A stretch of 64,000 nucleotides of DNA. Source: Streptomyces ochraceiscleroticus (lineage in GTDB: Bacteria; Actinomycetota; Actinomycetes; Streptomycetales; Streptomycetaceae). The notes beneath the pieces are model-generated. The model did no database searches. It was not told where the DNA came from and saw only the letters and a list, made by a program, of their open reading frames with translations. Each line of letters opens with the position of its first letter. Position 1 is the first letter of the stretch. Of this stretch, positions 43,219 to 52,557 are shown one piece after another. The stretch lies in contig NZ_JOAX01000022.1 in NCBI RefSeq assembly GCF_000720485.1, positions 78,665 to 142,664 on the forward strand. The letters run 5' to 3'. Both the position numbers and the translations under genes were made by a program.

Positions 43219-44172
43219 GTGAACTTCCTGCTCTCGATCGCCTTCGTGCTGTGCTGGAGCTCCGGGTTCATCGGGGCCAAGCTCGGTGCGGGCAGTGCTT
43301 CCGCGGTCACGATCCTGATGTGGCGGTTCCTGCCGCTGGCCGTCCTTCTGATCGCCGTCGCCGCGACCGCCGCCAGAACGTCATGGCGGGGTCTCGCGGT
43401 ACGGGACGTGGCCAGGCAGGCCGTGATCGGTGTGCTGTCGCAGAGCGGCTATCTGCTCACCGTCTACTACGCGATCCAGCTCGGGGTCTCCAGCGGCACC
43501 ACGGCCCTGATCGACGGCGTCCAGCCCCTGGTCGCCGGAGCGCTCGCCGGACCGTTGCTGCGCCAGTACGTCTCCCGCAAGCAGTGGCTCGGTCTGTGCC
43601 TGGGGGTGAGCGGCGTCGCCATCGTCACCACGGCCGATGCCTCGACTGGCGCCGGTGTGGCCTGGTGGGCCTATCTCATCCCGTTCCTCGGGATGTTTTC
43701 GCTGGTCGCGGCCACGTTCCTCGAAAGCCGCTCCCGCACGCCGGTCGCGCCGACGGTGTCGATGACCGTCCACTGCGTCACCAGTACCGTCATCTTCACG
43801 GCACTTGCCGTGAGCACCGGAGCCGCGGAGCCTCCCGCCGAGCCCTCGTTCTGGGTCGCGATCGCCTGGCTCGTGGCCCTGTCCACCTTCGGCGGGTACG
43901 GACTGTACTGGCTCATCCTGAAGCGCTCCGGAGTCACCAAGGTCAACACGCTCATGTTCCTGATGGCCCCTGTCACGGCAGTCTGGGGAGCCATCATGTT
44001 CGGTGAGGCGTTCGGCCTTCAGACCGCCCTCGGCCTGGCCGTCAGCCTTGCGGCAGTCGTCCTCGTCCACCGTGGTGACACCTCATCCGCCAGGGTGTGC
44101 GCACGGGACACGGCCGGTACCGGGGCCAGGGCCGGGGCCAGAACCTCCGGAACGGCCGAGTACGACGTGTGA
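43219..44172 (+). CDS. EamA/DMT-family exporter
   Basis: A 317-residue, ten-helix drug/metabolite transporter. The two EamA repeats begin LLSIAFVLCWSSGFIGAK and LIPFLGMFSLVAATFLE; the LIDGVQPLVAGALAGPLL and LMAPVTAVWGAIMFGEAF helices end each. GTG at 43219 has GGAG nine bases ahead. The promoter must lie within the twin operators, so expression depends on the TetR protein. Such exporters remove toxic amines, purines or drugs; the substrate is unknown. The stop is followed by a perfect terminator. Confidence 0.92.
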   Translation: MNFLLSIAFVLCWSSGFIGAKLGAGSASAVTILMWRFLPLAVLLIAVAATAARTSWRGLAVRDVARQAVIGVLSQSGYLLTVYYAIQLGVSSGTTALIDGVQPLVAGALAGPLLRQYVSRKQWLGLCLGVSGVAIVTTADASTGAGVAWWAYLIPFLGMFSLVAATFLESRSRTPVAPTVSMTVHCVTSTVIFTALAVSTGAAEPPAEPSFWVAIAWLVALSTFGGYGLYWLILKRSGVTKVNTLMFLMAPVTAVWGAIMFGEAFGLQTALGLAVSLAAVVLVHRGDTSSARVCARDTAGTGARAGARTSGTAEYDV

Positions 44173-44313
44173 TGCGTTGCGCGCGTCAGGATGTGGCCGG
44201 GCGCGGGGAGCCGGTGGGGCTGCTCGCCGAGGTCGACCTGGACATGGCCGTCAACATCGAGCACGAGGACGCCGCGTACAGCCGGACCGAGGGGCTCGCC
44301 CTGGCCGCGAAGG

Positions 44314-44343
44314 ACCCGGGCTCCTGCGGAGGGGAGCCCGGGT
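44314..44343 (+). terminator. Terminator after EamA exporter, 11-bp perfect stem
   Basis: ACCCGGGCTCC at 44314-44324 pairs exactly with 44333-44343 around an 8-base loop, followed by TCTCAT. Also convergent to the cupredoxin-like gene, so it may work both ways. Confidence 0.8.
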
Positions 44344-44426
44344 TCTCATAGGGCGCTGTCCGTGAAAAACATGTCAGCCATGACGGCTACGTCGGCCGTA
44401 TCAGCCACGGGGCCGGCCGGCATGCC

Positions 44427-45335
44427 TCACTTCAGCACCACGACCTTGTGCATTCCCTCGGCAACGTGCGGGTGCCCGGTCTCGTCGTCCGGGACGAAGC
44501 AGAGCAGCGCGTAGGTGCCCGGGGGGAGGTGATGGTTACTCAGGAGGGCGGTGCGGCCGGGGGAGATGGCGCCCAGGCCGAGGGACGGACCGGTGAAGGG
44601 CGGCGCGCCGGCCGAGGTGCTGCTGAACGCCTTCTGGATCTGTTCGTCCGTGGTGCCCGGTGCCACGGGCTGGAGCGCCATCTCGTGGATCTCGTCCGAG
44701 GCGTTGTGGACCAGGATGTTGTCCTCGGCCTTGCGCAGGCCGTGCACCTCGAAGCGAGGACCGTCTTCGGTCTCCTTCGTGGTCACGATGCTGTCGGGGA
44801 AGTCCGCGCGCCCCTTGGACGATTCGCCGTGCAGTTCCAGGGTGCGGATGACCGGATGGGTCGGGTCCTTGAGGAAGGCGGAGAAGTCCAGCAGGACGAC
44901 GGTGCCCGCGGTGATCGGAGTGGTGAAGGTTGCAGGCACGGACGGGGTCACCTGGGCCCCGCCGTACAGCTCCGCCTCGTCGCGCACCGATGAGACACCC
45001 TTGGCGGCGGCAGCGGGGTTGTCGCCGACGGCCATGGCCAGGTGGGCGAGCACCTTGTGCACCGAGGCGCCGTGGCGCGGCCGGAACGCCTGGAGGAAGC
45101 GGCCCTCCGAGTCGTCGGTCGTGACGTGGAAGTCGACCAGACCGGCTCGCGCGTGGTCCGGTGCGTGGATGCCGGAGGCGCCGATGGACACCTCGATGGG
45201 CTTGCGGGCATCGTCGCCGTGGCGCGTGGCATCGGCGGTGGCCACGCCGCCGAGCGGGGTGAAAGCGAAGGCGAGGACGAAGGCGAGGGCGGCGGTCACA
45301 GCCCTCGCCCCGTGTCTCTGCAGTGCGGTACGCAT
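44427..45335 (-). CDS. Secreted cupredoxin-like protein
   Basis: A 302-residue exported protein with a classical signal peptide (first ~37 residues, core VTAALAFVLAFAFTPLGG). Two beta-rich domains follow; the second ends in a blue-copper-like C-terminal pattern, GTYALLCFVPDDETGHPHVAEGMHKVV, where Cys, His and Met are spaced as in plastocyanin-type sites. The first half (VDFHVTTDDSEG) resembles the same fold without ligands. It may bind copper outside the cell and carry electrons, but the ligand set is not proven. ATG start behind AGGAG. Single gene. Confidence 0.7.
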   Translation of the reverse strand: MRTALQRHGARAVTAALAFVLAFAFTPLGGVATADATRHGDDARKPIEVSIGASGIHAPDHARAGLVDFHVTTDDSEGRFLQAFRPRHGASVHKVLAHLAMAVGDNPAAAAKGVSSVRDEAELYGGAQVTPSVPATFTTPITAGTVVLLDFSAFLKDPTHPVIRTLELHGESSKGRADFPDSIVTTKETEDGPRFEVHGLRKAEDNILVHNASDEIHEMALQPVAPGTTDEQIQKAFSSTSAGAPPFTGPSLGLGAISPGRTALLSNHHLPPGTYALLCFVPDDETGHPHVAEGMHKVVVLK

Positions 45336-47236
<1,901 letters not shown>

Positions 47237-47243
47237 CACCGGT

Positions 47244-47281
47244 CACCGGTTGTACATAGGTACACCGGTTGTACATAGGCA
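47244..47281. repeat. 19-bp tandem repeat after argG
   Basis: The unit CACCGGTTGTACATAGGTA occurs twice in tandem (one mismatch), 8 bases after the argG stop and before the terminator. Too short for a mobile element; likely slippage. Confidence 0.85.
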
Positions 47282-47286
47282 CCTGG

Positions 47287-47326
47287 ACAGCGGGCCCCGG
47301 CGAAGGCATTCGCCGGGGCCCGCTGT
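47287..47326 (+). terminator. argG terminator, 18-bp perfect stem
   Basis: Stem 47287-47304 pairs perfectly with 47309-47326 around a GGCA tetraloop. It is the strongest hairpin seen in the window and insulates argG from the next operon. Confidence 0.92.
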
Positions 47327-47397
47327 CACGCGTTGTGGCCCCTCGCGGCGAGTCGCACTCCTCACAGAACCCGGGCTTCCGGTCACACACTGGCGTC

Positions 47398-47407
47398 AAC
47401 TATAGTT
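47398..47407. promoter_or_regulatory. Palindrome AACTATAGTT over the XRE operon promoter
   Basis: A perfect 10-base palindrome contains TATAGT, a likely -10 box, about 25 bases before the GTG start of the XRE gene. Overlap of dyad and promoter suggests autoregulation by the XRE protein. Confidence 0.5.
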
Positions 47408-47431
47408 TAGGCGGATCGAGAGGAAACAGCC

Positions 47432-47944
47432 GTGGCCGTGAGGGACGACAGTACCGACGCAGGGACGCCGGGGGAGCACCCCGCGGTTCCCGCGTCCGTG
47501 CCCGCTTCCGTTCCCGTCCCGGGTCCGGGCGCTTCGTTCGCCGAGCGGCTGAACTTCCTCTTCGACCGGGTGCGCGCGCCGGGGACCAAGGAGTTCAGTA
47601 ACGCGCACGTGGCACGGACGATCTCGTCGTACGGTGACGACAGCTGCACCGGCGCCTACATCGGCATGCTGCGCAAGGGCGAACGGACGCCGACCATCAC
47701 CCTCCTGCCGCTCCTCGCGCGGTTCTTCGGCGTGGAGGCCGGCTACTTCGTCGAGGACGAGATCACGCGGAAGGTCGCGGACCAGTTCGAGCTGCTGCGG
47801 AAGCTCAGCGAGGCCGGCGTGCGGGAGATCGCCCTCCGTGCGATGGGCCTGTCCGACACGAGCCAGCGCAAGGTCCTGGAGGCGATCGACGCGGTGCGGG
47901 AGATGGAAGGGCTGCCCGCCGACCCCGAGAGGGGCTCGCCATGA
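47432..47944 (+). CDS. XRE-type helix-turn-helix regulator
   Basis: A 170-residue regulator. A Pro/Val-rich disordered leader (residues ~1-33) precedes a helix-turn-helix (FAERLNFLFDRVRAPGTKEFSNAHVARTIS, then GAYIGMLRKGERTPTITLLPLLARFFGVE), typical of the repressor partners of ImmA-type proteases. C-terminal helices follow (QFELLRKLSEAG). GTG start behind GAGAGGA. Stop overlaps the next gene by ATGA, and the four genes to 51342 run as one operon. In ICE and TA systems ImmA-like proteases cleave the paired XRE repressor; that is the likely logic here. Confidence 0.9.
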   Translation: MAVRDDSTDAGTPGEHPAVPASVPASVPVPGPGASFAERLNFLFDRVRAPGTKEFSNAHVARTISSYGDDSCTGAYIGMLRKGERTPTITLLPLLARFFGVEAGYFVEDEITRKVADQFELLRKLSEAGVREIALRAMGLSDTSQRKVLEAIDAVREMEGLPADPERGSP

Positions 47945-48531
47945 CGGGCCCCAGGGCGTCGATCCGGAGAGGAAGCCGCATGTGGCGCAGCCGGCGTGAT
48001 CGCGAGGCCGACGAAGTCGAGCGTCGCAGCCGGGAATTCGTGGCAGAGCTGCACCTGCCGCCGGTGGACAGCGTCCTCGATCTGGTGCCGTTCATGGAGA
48101 ATCGATTCGGCCGGTCGATCCGCCTCATGCCCTTCACCCCGGACCCGGCCGACGCGGACTCCCTGGACGCCTCGGCGCCCTGCGGCATGTGGCTCGCCAC
48201 GGAGACCACGGACTACGTCTTCTACGACACCGGCATCAGCCGCGCACACGCCGAGATCATCGTCGGCCACGAATTCGCGCACATGCTCAGGCGGCACCGC
48301 GGCAAGGCACCGATCCCCCAGGACAGCCTCGGCGGCCTGATCAACGGCATCGACCCCAGCACGGTACAGCTCGTCCTGGGCCGGACCCGCTACAACGAAC
48401 CCGAGGAGTTCGAAGCCGAAATGCTCGGTTCCCTCCTGCAGGAACACGTGAGCAACCCCCGCACTACGTCCTCCCGCACCTCCCGTACCGCCCGGGACTC
48501 CGACCCCATCGCCCGTACCCTGCTGCGCTGA
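47941..48531 (+). CDS. ImmA/IrrE-family zinc metalloprotease
   Basis: A 196-residue protease of the IrrE/ImmA group. The gluzincin motif is His110-Glu111-x-x-His114 (IIVGHEFAHMLRRHRGK), with a downstream Glu-rich helix (EEFEAEMLGSLLQ) able to give the third zinc ligand. Basic N terminus; the C-terminal ~30 residues are Ser/Thr/Arg-rich. Translation is coupled to the XRE gene; by analogy with Bacillus ImmA/ImmR it probably removes that regulator on a signal. It is followed after 13 bases by a membrane protein, possibly the sensor. Confidence 0.9.
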   Translation: MTGPRASIRRGSRMWRSRRDREADEVERRSREFVAELHLPPVDSVLDLVPFMENRFGRSIRLMPFTPDPADADSLDASAPCGMWLATETTDYVFYDTGISRAHAEIIVGHEFAHMLRRHRGKAPIPQDSLGGLINGIDPSTVQLVLGRTRYNEPEEFEAEMLGSLLQEHVSNPRTTSSRTSRTARDSDPIARTLLR

Positions 48532-48544
48532 CCGAATTGGCCCC

Positions 48545-49765
48545 GTGAAAGACATACTCCACCCCCTGTGTCTGGCGATCGCCGGCAGCGGATTCCTCTT
48601 CCTGCTGCGCGACCTCGCCAAGAGCCGTCGCGACCGTGCCCTGGTCGCGCTGGCCTTCACGTACGGCTTCTCCGCGATCAGTTACGCCGTCTCCCTCACC
48701 TGGGTGTGGGTGCGCATCGACGCCGTCTTCGGCGTCACCAACATCTCCGTACCGCTCGCCCAGAGCTGCGTGATCCTCGTCTTCGCGCTCCAGGCCACCG
48801 TCCTCGCGTACTGGTCGAAGCCGGCGGCCGAAGCCCGCCGCCGCAGCCGTCTCCTCCTCATCGCGGCCGCCGCGGTCATCGCCGGTATGGCCGTACTGTT
48901 CGTCCTGCTCACCCCGGCGACGACGCGCCCCGCCGACTTCGCGACGTACTACGCGCACGACCCGTACTACCAGGCGTACGTGCTGCTCTACTTCGGCATG
49001 TACACCGTCGCCGAGCTCTACCTCGCACGCTCCTGCTGGAAGTACGCGCGCACCGCGAGCAACCCCTCGATCACCTGGGGACTGCGGCTCATCACGGTCG
49101 GCGCGATCATCACCCTCGGCTACAGCACCATCCGGATCGGCGCGGTCGTCGGGGCCGAGGCCGGCTTCGGCGTCGAGCAGCTCGACCCGTTCGCCTGGGC
49201 GTGCGGCGACATCGGCGCCACCGCCACCCAGATCGGCTACTTCCTCCCCACGCTGGCCCGCCGGACCGCCGCGGCCCGCGACTGGACGGCCGCGCACCTC
49301 CGCTACCGGCAACTGCGCCACCTGTGGGCCGCGCTGGACCAGGCCGACCCCGGCATCACCCTGCGCCGCCCGGCCCCGCACCGTGACGACCTGCTCCGCG
49401 GCCGCAGCGCCCACTTCCCCCTGCTGCGCCGTCGCGTCGAAATCCGCCAGGGCCAGAAGCTGCTGCGGCGATACCTCGACCCGGCCGCGCGGGACGCGTC
49501 CGAGACCCGGCACCGGGCCGAAGGGCGTACCGGCGCCGACCTCGCCGCGGCCGTCACCGCCGACCAGATCCGCGACGCCCTCCTCCGGCACCGCGCGAAC
49601 GACCCCGTCGGGACTCCCGCCGAGTACGCCGACGCGGAGCTGCCTCTTGCCACCACCGAAGACGAGCTGACGCACCTTCAGCGCGTCGCCTCGTACTTCA
49701 CCCCTCCCTCCGAGAGCCCTACGCCCCCCACCTCTCACAGCACCACATCTGGAGCCCGTTCGTGA
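48545..49765 (+). CDS. MAB_1171c-like polytopic membrane protein
   Basis: A 406-residue membrane protein. About seven hydrophobic segments fill residues 1-240 (LCLAIAGSGFLFLL, ALVALAFTYGFSAISYAV, LLIAAAAVIAGMAVLFVLL, AYVLLYFGMYTVAEL, and others); the remainder is a soluble Arg-rich region with a degenerate helix domain (LRQLRHLWAALDQADPG). It matches the family named after mycobacterial MAB_1171c, which recurs next to XRE/ImmA pairs and has no proven role. GTG start. Coupled by GTGA to the amidase, which is rare. Confidence 0.8.
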   Translation: MKDILHPLCLAIAGSGFLFLLRDLAKSRRDRALVALAFTYGFSAISYAVSLTWVWVRIDAVFGVTNISVPLAQSCVILVFALQATVLAYWSKPAAEARRRSRLLLIAAAAVIAGMAVLFVLLTPATTRPADFATYYAHDPYYQAYVLLYFGMYTVAELYLARSCWKYARTASNPSITWGLRLITVGAIITLGYSTIRIGAVVGAEAGFGVEQLDPFAWACGDIGATATQIGYFLPTLARRTAAARDWTAAHLRYRQLRHLWAALDQADPGITLRRPAPHRDDLLRGRSAHFPLLRRRVEIRQGQKLLRRYLDPAARDASETRHRAEGRTGADLAAAVTADQIRDALLRHRANDPVGTPAEYADAELPLATTEDELTHLQRVASYFTPPSESPTPPTSHSTTSGARS

Positions 49766-51342
49766 TTCTCCGACGCACCCTCCTCGTCGCTGCCACGGCC
49801 GTCGCCGCGGCGGCCTCCATGGCCGCACCCGCCGCCGCCCGCTCACGCGCCGGCACCGTGAAGGCCCCCAAGTCCCCCCATGCCTCCGGCAAGGCGCTGC
49901 ACCTGGCCCCCGCACGCGAACAGCTCGCCGCGCTGCGCGAGCGCAGGATCACCAGCCGTGCCCTGCTGGAGCAGTACCTCCAGCACATCGCCGAGACCGA
50001 CGACCTCAACGTGGTCGTCACCCTCGACGCCGACGCCGCCCGCGCGGCCGCCGACGAGGCGGACCGGCACCTGGCCGAGACCGGCAAGCCGCTCGGCCCG
50101 CTGCACGGCCTGCCCCTCACCGTGAAGGACGCCCTGGAGACGCGGGGACTGCGCACCACCAGCGGCTCCCCGGACCTCACCGACCACGTGCCCGGCCAGG
50201 ACGCCGACGCCGTCGCCCGCCTCCGCGCGGCCGGCGCCCTCATCGTCGGCAAGACCAACGTCCCGACGATGTGCCAGGACATCCAGACGTCCAACCCGAT
50301 CTTCGGCGCGACGAAGAACCCCCACGACGACACCAAGACCGCCGGCGGCTCCTCCGGCGGCCCGGCCGCCGCCGTCGCCGCCGGGCTCACCAGCCTCGAA
50401 GTCGGCTCGGACCTCGCCGGCTCCCTCCGGCTCCCGGCCGCGTACTGCGGCGTGTACGCCCTGCGCCCCAGCTTCGGCATCGTGCCGACCCGCGGCCACA
50501 TCCCGCGCCCGCCCGGCTGGCTCACCAGCTCCGACATGCTCACCGTCGGCCCGATCGCCCGCACGCCCGAGGACCTCGACGTCCTCCTGGACGTGCTCGC
50601 CGCACCGGCCCCGGCCGACGCCGCGGCCTGGAAGATCGACCTCCCGGCGCCGAAGCACAAGCGCCTCGCCGACTACCGGGTCGGCCTCTGGCAGGACGAC
50701 CCGTACTGCCACGTCGACAAGGACACCCGCGAACTCCTGGCAGCGGTCGCCGAGCTCGTACGATCCGCCGGCGCCACGGTCGACGACTCGGCGCGCCCCG
50801 TGGACCTCGCCGACAGCGACAAGCTGTTCCAGCGCCTCATGTACGCCACGGCGAGCGCGACCGCCACCGACGAGGGGTTCGCCGACGACATCGAGGCCGC
50901 CGACAAGACGACCGCCGACGCGCCGGGCGGCCTCTTCCTGCAGTCGCGGACCATGCGGCACCGGGACTGGCTGCTCGCCAACGAGGAGCGCGAGAAGCTG
51001 CGCGGCCGCTGGGCCGATTACTTCGCCGACCACGACGTACTGATCACGCCCGCCGCCCCGACCGCGGCTGTCGACGACCAGACCGCCACCCCGGTTCCCG
51101 GCCGGTCCATCACCGTCGACGGTGAGAAGCGGCCGTACTTCGACCAGACGGCCTGGCTGAACATGGCCGGTCACGTCAAGCTGCCCGCCGCCGTCATACC
51201 CGCCGGGAAGACCGCCGACGGCCTGCCGCTGGCCATCCAGATCATCGGCCCCTACCTGGCCGACCGCACGGTCCTCGACGTGGCCAAGCACCTCGCCCGG
51301 CTGCTTCCCGAGCCGGTCCGCCCGCCCGCGTTCACCGCGTGA
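49762..51342 (+). CDS. Secreted amidase-signature hydrolase
   Basis: A 526-residue enzyme of the amidase signature family. A signal peptide (first ~27 residues, Ala-rich, cleavage after AAA) is followed by the Ser-cisSer-Lys triad: Lys in PLTVKDALETRGL, GGSSGGPAAAVAAG and the nucleophile Ser in SDLAGSLRLPAAYCG. Extracellular members hydrolyse amides, including acyl-homoserine or peptide bonds. Its coupling to the membrane protein suggests it acts on a signal, wall component or secreted product of the XRE/ImmA/MAB_1171c system. The gene ends in a double hairpin. Confidence 0.9.
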   Translation: MILRRTLLVAATAVAAAASMAAPAAARSRAGTVKAPKSPHASGKALHLAPAREQLAALRERRITSRALLEQYLQHIAETDDLNVVVTLDADAARAAADEADRHLAETGKPLGPLHGLPLTVKDALETRGLRTTSGSPDLTDHVPGQDADAVARLRAAGALIVGKTNVPTMCQDIQTSNPIFGATKNPHDDTKTAGGSSGGPAAAVAAGLTSLEVGSDLAGSLRLPAAYCGVYALRPSFGIVPTRGHIPRPPGWLTSSDMLTVGPIARTPEDLDVLLDVLAAPAPADAAAWKIDLPAPKHKRLADYRVGLWQDDPYCHVDKDTRELLAAVAELVRSAGATVDDSARPVDLADSDKLFQRLMYATASATATDEGFADDIEAADKTTADAPGGLFLQSRTMRHRDWLLANEEREKLRGRWADYFADHDVLITPAAPTAAVDDQTATPVPGRSITVDGEKRPYFDQTAWLNMAGHVKLPAAVIPAGKTADGLPLAIQIIGPYLADRTVLDVAKHLARLLPEPVRPPAFTA

Positions 51343-51360
51343 GCGAGCCCCACTGACCCG

Positions 51361-51399
51361 GGCTCGTCCCGCCTCCACGGGGGTGGGGCAGGACGAGCC
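51361..51399 (+). terminator. First of two hairpins after the amidase
   Basis: GGCTCGTCC at 51361-51369 pairs with 51391-51399; the interior forms a short additional stem. Weaker than the adjacent hairpin, which starts eight bases later. Confidence 0.6.
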
Positions 51400-51406
51400 C
51401 GTACGA

Positions 51407-51442
51407 CAGAGGGCCCCAGGTGCTTCCACCTGGGGCCCTCTG
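51407..51442 (+). terminator. Strong terminator after the amidase operon
   Basis: Stem 51407-51422 and 51427-51442 are perfectly complementary over 16 bases around a CTTC tetraloop. The remaining ~390 bases to the next gene hold nothing that I can identify. Confidence 0.9.
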
Positions 51443-51833
51443 TGCTGCCGCCGGCCTCGTACGGGCCGACGCACGTAAAGAGCCCGGATACCGACGGGGG
51501 ATGCGGCATCCGGGCCAATGATCAGCTTAGCGCTGCGGAGGCGACTTGGGCCAGTCGGTCGGCCGGACGGTCCACGGGCTGGTACGGCCGGCTCGTACGA
51601 CCTCGCGCTCGCCGGGCGAGCAGGCTCCGCCGACGCCTTGCATGGATACAGGCGTCCTGTTAGGCGGCTATTTCCTCAACGCATTCGCAATAACGTACTC
51701 GCAATAACGCACTCGCAAGGACTTCCCCCGGTTTCGGCGGGCCCGGGCGATCGCTCGCGCATTCCCGGGCCCCGCCGATACCTCAGCCGAGGCCGATATC
51801 GCAGCCGATTTCCCGGCCGCGTCCGGAGAATTC

Positions 51834-52226
51834 CTAGCCGCCAAGGGCCCCGGTGGCCGTCCCGACGAGCGGGGAGAGCGTGTCGTCCAGCATCTGCCCG
51901 TGGACCTTCAGATTTCCGGCCGGGTCGGTGAGCATGCTGGTCAGCTCCCACGACGGGTCGCTCAGGTGGTACATCTCGACGTGGTGCCACAGCGAGTCGA
52001 CGGACTCGCCCACGGGGCTGGTGAGGGACGACGCGGGCGCCGTCGCGTGACCGGCGTGCGCGGTCGTCATCGTGGCCGCCGAAGCCGTACCGGCCCCACC
52101 GATGCCCATGACCGCCACCGCGGCCACCAGCGTCCCGGCGTAGCCCACCCACCGCCGACGGCCGGCCGCACCCGATATGGCGGCAGAGTCCTGGCTCACG
52201 CGGTTCTTGCGGCGGTAAACACTCAT
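51834..52226 (-). CDS. Small exported protein of unknown function
   Basis: A 130-residue protein I do not recognise. A basic N-terminal stretch (SVYRRKNRVSQ) and a long Gly/Ala/Val hydrophobic segment (WVGYAGTLVAAVAVMGIGG, then TASAAT) form a signal peptide or anchor with a longer than usual n-region. The rest is acidic and lacks Cys. The region HHVEMYHLSDPSWELTS is distinctive. ATG start with GAAGGGG. It is divergent from the biosynthetic operon, with 331 bases between, and could be an unrelated neighbour or a small exported partner. Confidence 0.7.
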   Translation of the reverse strand: MSVYRRKNRVSQDSAAISGAAGRRRWVGYAGTLVAAVAVMGIGGAGTASAATMTTAHAGHATAPASSLTSPVGESVDSLWHHVEMYHLSDPSWELTSMLTDPAGNLKVHGQMLDDTLSPLVGTATGALGG

Positions 52227-52557
52227 GAATTACCCCTTCTTCGCAGCGCGGCGACAATCGGCCTGGTGGCCCGACGCCCCTTGGGTTACGAGAAGAAGTT
52301 CAACACGACACCAACCCGGCGTGGTTTCCCTCCCGTTGCCGGACAAAGAACGATGACTCACCGTCAAAATGCCTACAGAATCAGGCTGATTTAACCGGCG
52401 AGTGACTCATGGGACATGAGCGAGCAATCGGGGGAGCGTCTGATTCCGGTACCGGCGACCGCAATTCCGTCGCCACCAGCCCTGCTTGACACGCACCGGC
52501 GAATACGCGCAGCTCACGGTTGTGCGACCGTCCATGCCTGCTCTCAGGAGAGGGACG
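52227..52557. other. Divergent intergenic region before the biosynthetic operon
   Basis: About 330 bases, AT-richer than coding DNA near 52320-52400 (CGTCAAAATGCCTACAG). It should hold the promoters of both neighbours. A TTGACA box at 52486 precedes the synthetase by 72 bases; a convincing -10 was not found. No repeat or gene seen. Confidence 0.4.

Noticed and set aside
44172..44351. Short open frames just after the EamA exporter
   Set aside because: No ribosome site or family resemblance, and they run into a perfect terminator hairpin.
47244..47281. Tandem repeat considered as part of a CRISPR array or att site
   Set aside because: Only two adjoining 19-base copies with no spacer, and no integrase or cas gene.
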